NCBI GenBank assembly: GCA_028564705.1
Contig: JAPXFQ010001502.1
Span: forward strand, 372,001 to 436,000
Reading direction: 5' to 3'
Length of the DNA: 64,000 nucleotides
DNA from: Apricaphanius iberus
Taxonomy: Eukaryota > Chordata > Actinopteri > Cyprinodontiformes > Aphaniidae
Below the pieces are notes generated by a model. It was not told where the DNA came from. It did not search any database and saw only the letters and a program-made list of their open reading frames with translations. The translations under genes and the position numbers were made by a program. Numbering within the stretch: position 1 is the stretch's first letter; each line of letters starts with the position of its first letter. This document shows, piece after piece, positions 62,024 to 64,000 of this stretch.

Positions 62024-64000
62024 CTGAAACGGACAGGTTCAGATGATCACAGAGCTCGGCACACATGTCTCCTACATGCTCAAATCTCTGTTTCTAATAC
62101 AAAGATGCTTTTTCAATACACAGTTCACCTTAATCACTGTGTTTTCTTCTAAGTCTGATTGATAACTTGTCACTATAATAACTGGATTACAGACATGCTT
62201 TCATGCTGGTTCCCTAATCCTGCCGGATGTTTGCTGACTTCCATGAATGATGCTTTTCCTGCCTAATTTCTCTGATTAGATTTCAGTGAGGACCGCTGGA
62301 GATAGGCACCAGCAGTCCCAGCCCTCCTCCTTTCATTTACTTGGGTATAGAAAAATGAAAGGATGGATGGATGGATGAATTTCACTCAGGCAACAAAACA
62401 AACATTTGAGATGAAAGATGCTAAATGAGGTGGTTAAAGGGTTTAATGAAGGAAACTGGCTCCACAACAGAACCAAACAGTGCAGCAAGAACATGAAGAA
62501 AATGTTTAGACGTGTTTAGTTCCTGTCAGGAATTTATAGGAACTCAAAGGGGAAGTAGGTTTTAGTTTTTTTGTAATTCATGTAACCTTTTTTTTTTTCT
62601 GGGTGACACGAATATACCATCTGAAACGGTCTTCCTTTTGTTGAAATAATCTTCACAGTCGTCTCTTCTATGATAATTATCAAGACTGTGGCCAAAACCA
62701 CGCAACTTTTTGTCATCTCTACAATTTTCCTCAAAGTGATTGAATCAAAGTGATCTGCTGCAAATTTCAGTCAAACTCAAAGGTGTCAGCTTGGAGCAGG
62801 GGATTTTCTCTTTCTTTCCCTTTGAGTTGTGGGTGATGGTATACTGGCTTTAATGAGGAACCTGACTTTGGTGTTCCACTGGTTTCCAGTTTGTGACCAG
62901 GATGAGCCTTGGTGTTTGCTGGCTCTTGCTAAAACATGCATTTTACACATGATCCGATTAGTCGACTAATCTGCAAAATAATTACTGATTAGTCGATTAT
63001 CAAAATAATCGTTTGTGGCAGCCCTACTGGTAAGTGACATCATTATATTAGATAAAATAGGGGAAAATAATGTGTCTAACTTTCTCAGACCCATTTCATC
63101 CTAATTTTCTTTTCCAGAACAGGGGCTTATTAATCACCCGCTTCAGTGATTCATAATTTATTTTAACTCCTCCATCAGTTTTGGTTTAAGTGGCAGCGGG
63201 AAAAATTGGCTGGCTAATGGCTGACTGTAAACCATCTGCCCCGGGTTCAGATTTTAAGTAGCTGTTCGGAGCATGTTTGGTTCCAGTCATGACCCAAAGA
63301 CGTAAACAGGAAATACAGCTGTAAACTATCAGAGTCAGAGACCTCGCCCAGAGATGCAACAACAAAGAGGTCGTGGAAGTGGACCAGACTGCTGGAGGCC
63401 GACCTTCATCCTGTGGAGTTGGGTCTACACCCCTCCACCCTAATGTGGGACGTGATTATCTACAGTGGAGCCCAGAGAGAAGACACGATCCACTGTGGGA
63501 TTAACAGTAGCAGTAAAAGTTTATTTTTTATCTCTGTCGGCTAGATCTTATACAGAATGATTTGGGTTTGTGGTCACTTTATCATATAGATGCAGCCCTT
63601 AGGCATTTAAGAAAAAAAATGATATGCTGATGAATCACATTTTATTTCACAGTATTGTATCAATATTCAAAAATAATGTTTTGGTTTTTATTTCTATTTC
63701 GTTTTGGTTAAATTTGAATGGAACCATTAATGATTTTTATACTGAAATAAATAAAATGACTGACAGTTGGTGGCTCTTTTCACCTTCTTTGTTCCAGTGG
63801 ATCAACTAGATCTAGTAAAAATAAAAAAGGTTGGAGTGTTTTAAATGCTTTTTCTACAATTAAATTCAGGGTTTTTTTAAACCACCATGTTGCGCCTAAG
63901 TCTCCTCCCCTTCACGTTGGCCAATGGAAGTCAATGGAGCGCTAAAAGTTATTATCTGGTCCGCTTTGTCTTACGTCCCGAATCACACTTTTGATGTACC
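62024..64000. other. EDNRA intron, continues beyond the window
   Basis: No upstream EDNRA exon is found. A repeat of the CCGCTGGAGATAGGCACCAG type with a (GGAT)n tail lies at about 62290-62380. A hAT-type end (GATTAGTCGACTAATC ... AATAATCG ... GCAGCCCTA) lies at about 62955-63025. The rest is unremarkable. Confidence 0.5.

Overview
The window is vertebrate nuclear DNA from a ray-finned (teleost) fish, probably a percomorph; the species cannot be told from the sequence. The evidence is split genes with GT/AG introns, two fish-type NLR (NLRC3-like) receptors with FISNA-NACHT, ribonuclease-inhibitor LRR and B30.2 exons, a TMEM184C gene of near-human length, the 3' half of an endothelin receptor A gene, and dense fish mobile DNA (L2-type LINEs, Tc1, hAT, Harbinger-like and THAP-type elements, a Penelope relic). 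All host genes lie on the minus strand.

Region 1 (about 2.6-31 kb) is an NLR cluster. NLR-1 (3230..10330) has a RING-like exon, an intact FISNA-NACHT exon, two LRR exons, a 47-bp linker exon and a B30.2 exon. An upstream N-terminal repeat exon carries an in-frame stop. NLR-2 (19027..24467) has the same exon order. Its FISNA part carries a 1-bp frameshift, and its RING exon is cut down to a phase-preserving stub. A decayed RING exon near 15.0 kb and a second N-terminal repeat exon at 29.6 kb show that further NLR pieces were gained and lost. The Walker A to NAD-proximal halves of the two NACHT exons are almost identical while the flanks are diverged, which is the mark of gene conversion.

Region 2 (about 26.6-35.1 kb) is a pile of nested LINEs. 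A 5'-truncated L2-type LINE (31375..34500, minus) keeps a 667-codon reverse-transcriptase ORF. Its 3' UTR holds about 375 bp of antisense 28S rRNA (D1-D2 region). A second copy of the rDNA-plus-tail part lies inverted at 11768..12713, so a nearly identical pair of about 945 bp flanks NLR-2. A third copy of the LINE, at 26.9-28.6 kb, lacks the rDNA and shows the unoccupied site.

Region 3 (about 35-50 kb) has AT-rich DNA and a 1.5-kb foldback element, then TMEM184C (11 coding exons, 439 codons) with introns full of transposons, and a CpG-rich candidate promoter with an X-box near 49.6-49.9 kb.

Region 4 (53-64 kb) has the last four coding exons of EDNRA; its 5' exons lie beyond the right edge. 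TMEM184C next to EDNRA matches the vertebrate gene order. The NLR genes are likely cytosolic immune sensors, with no functional link visible to the two membrane-protein genes.
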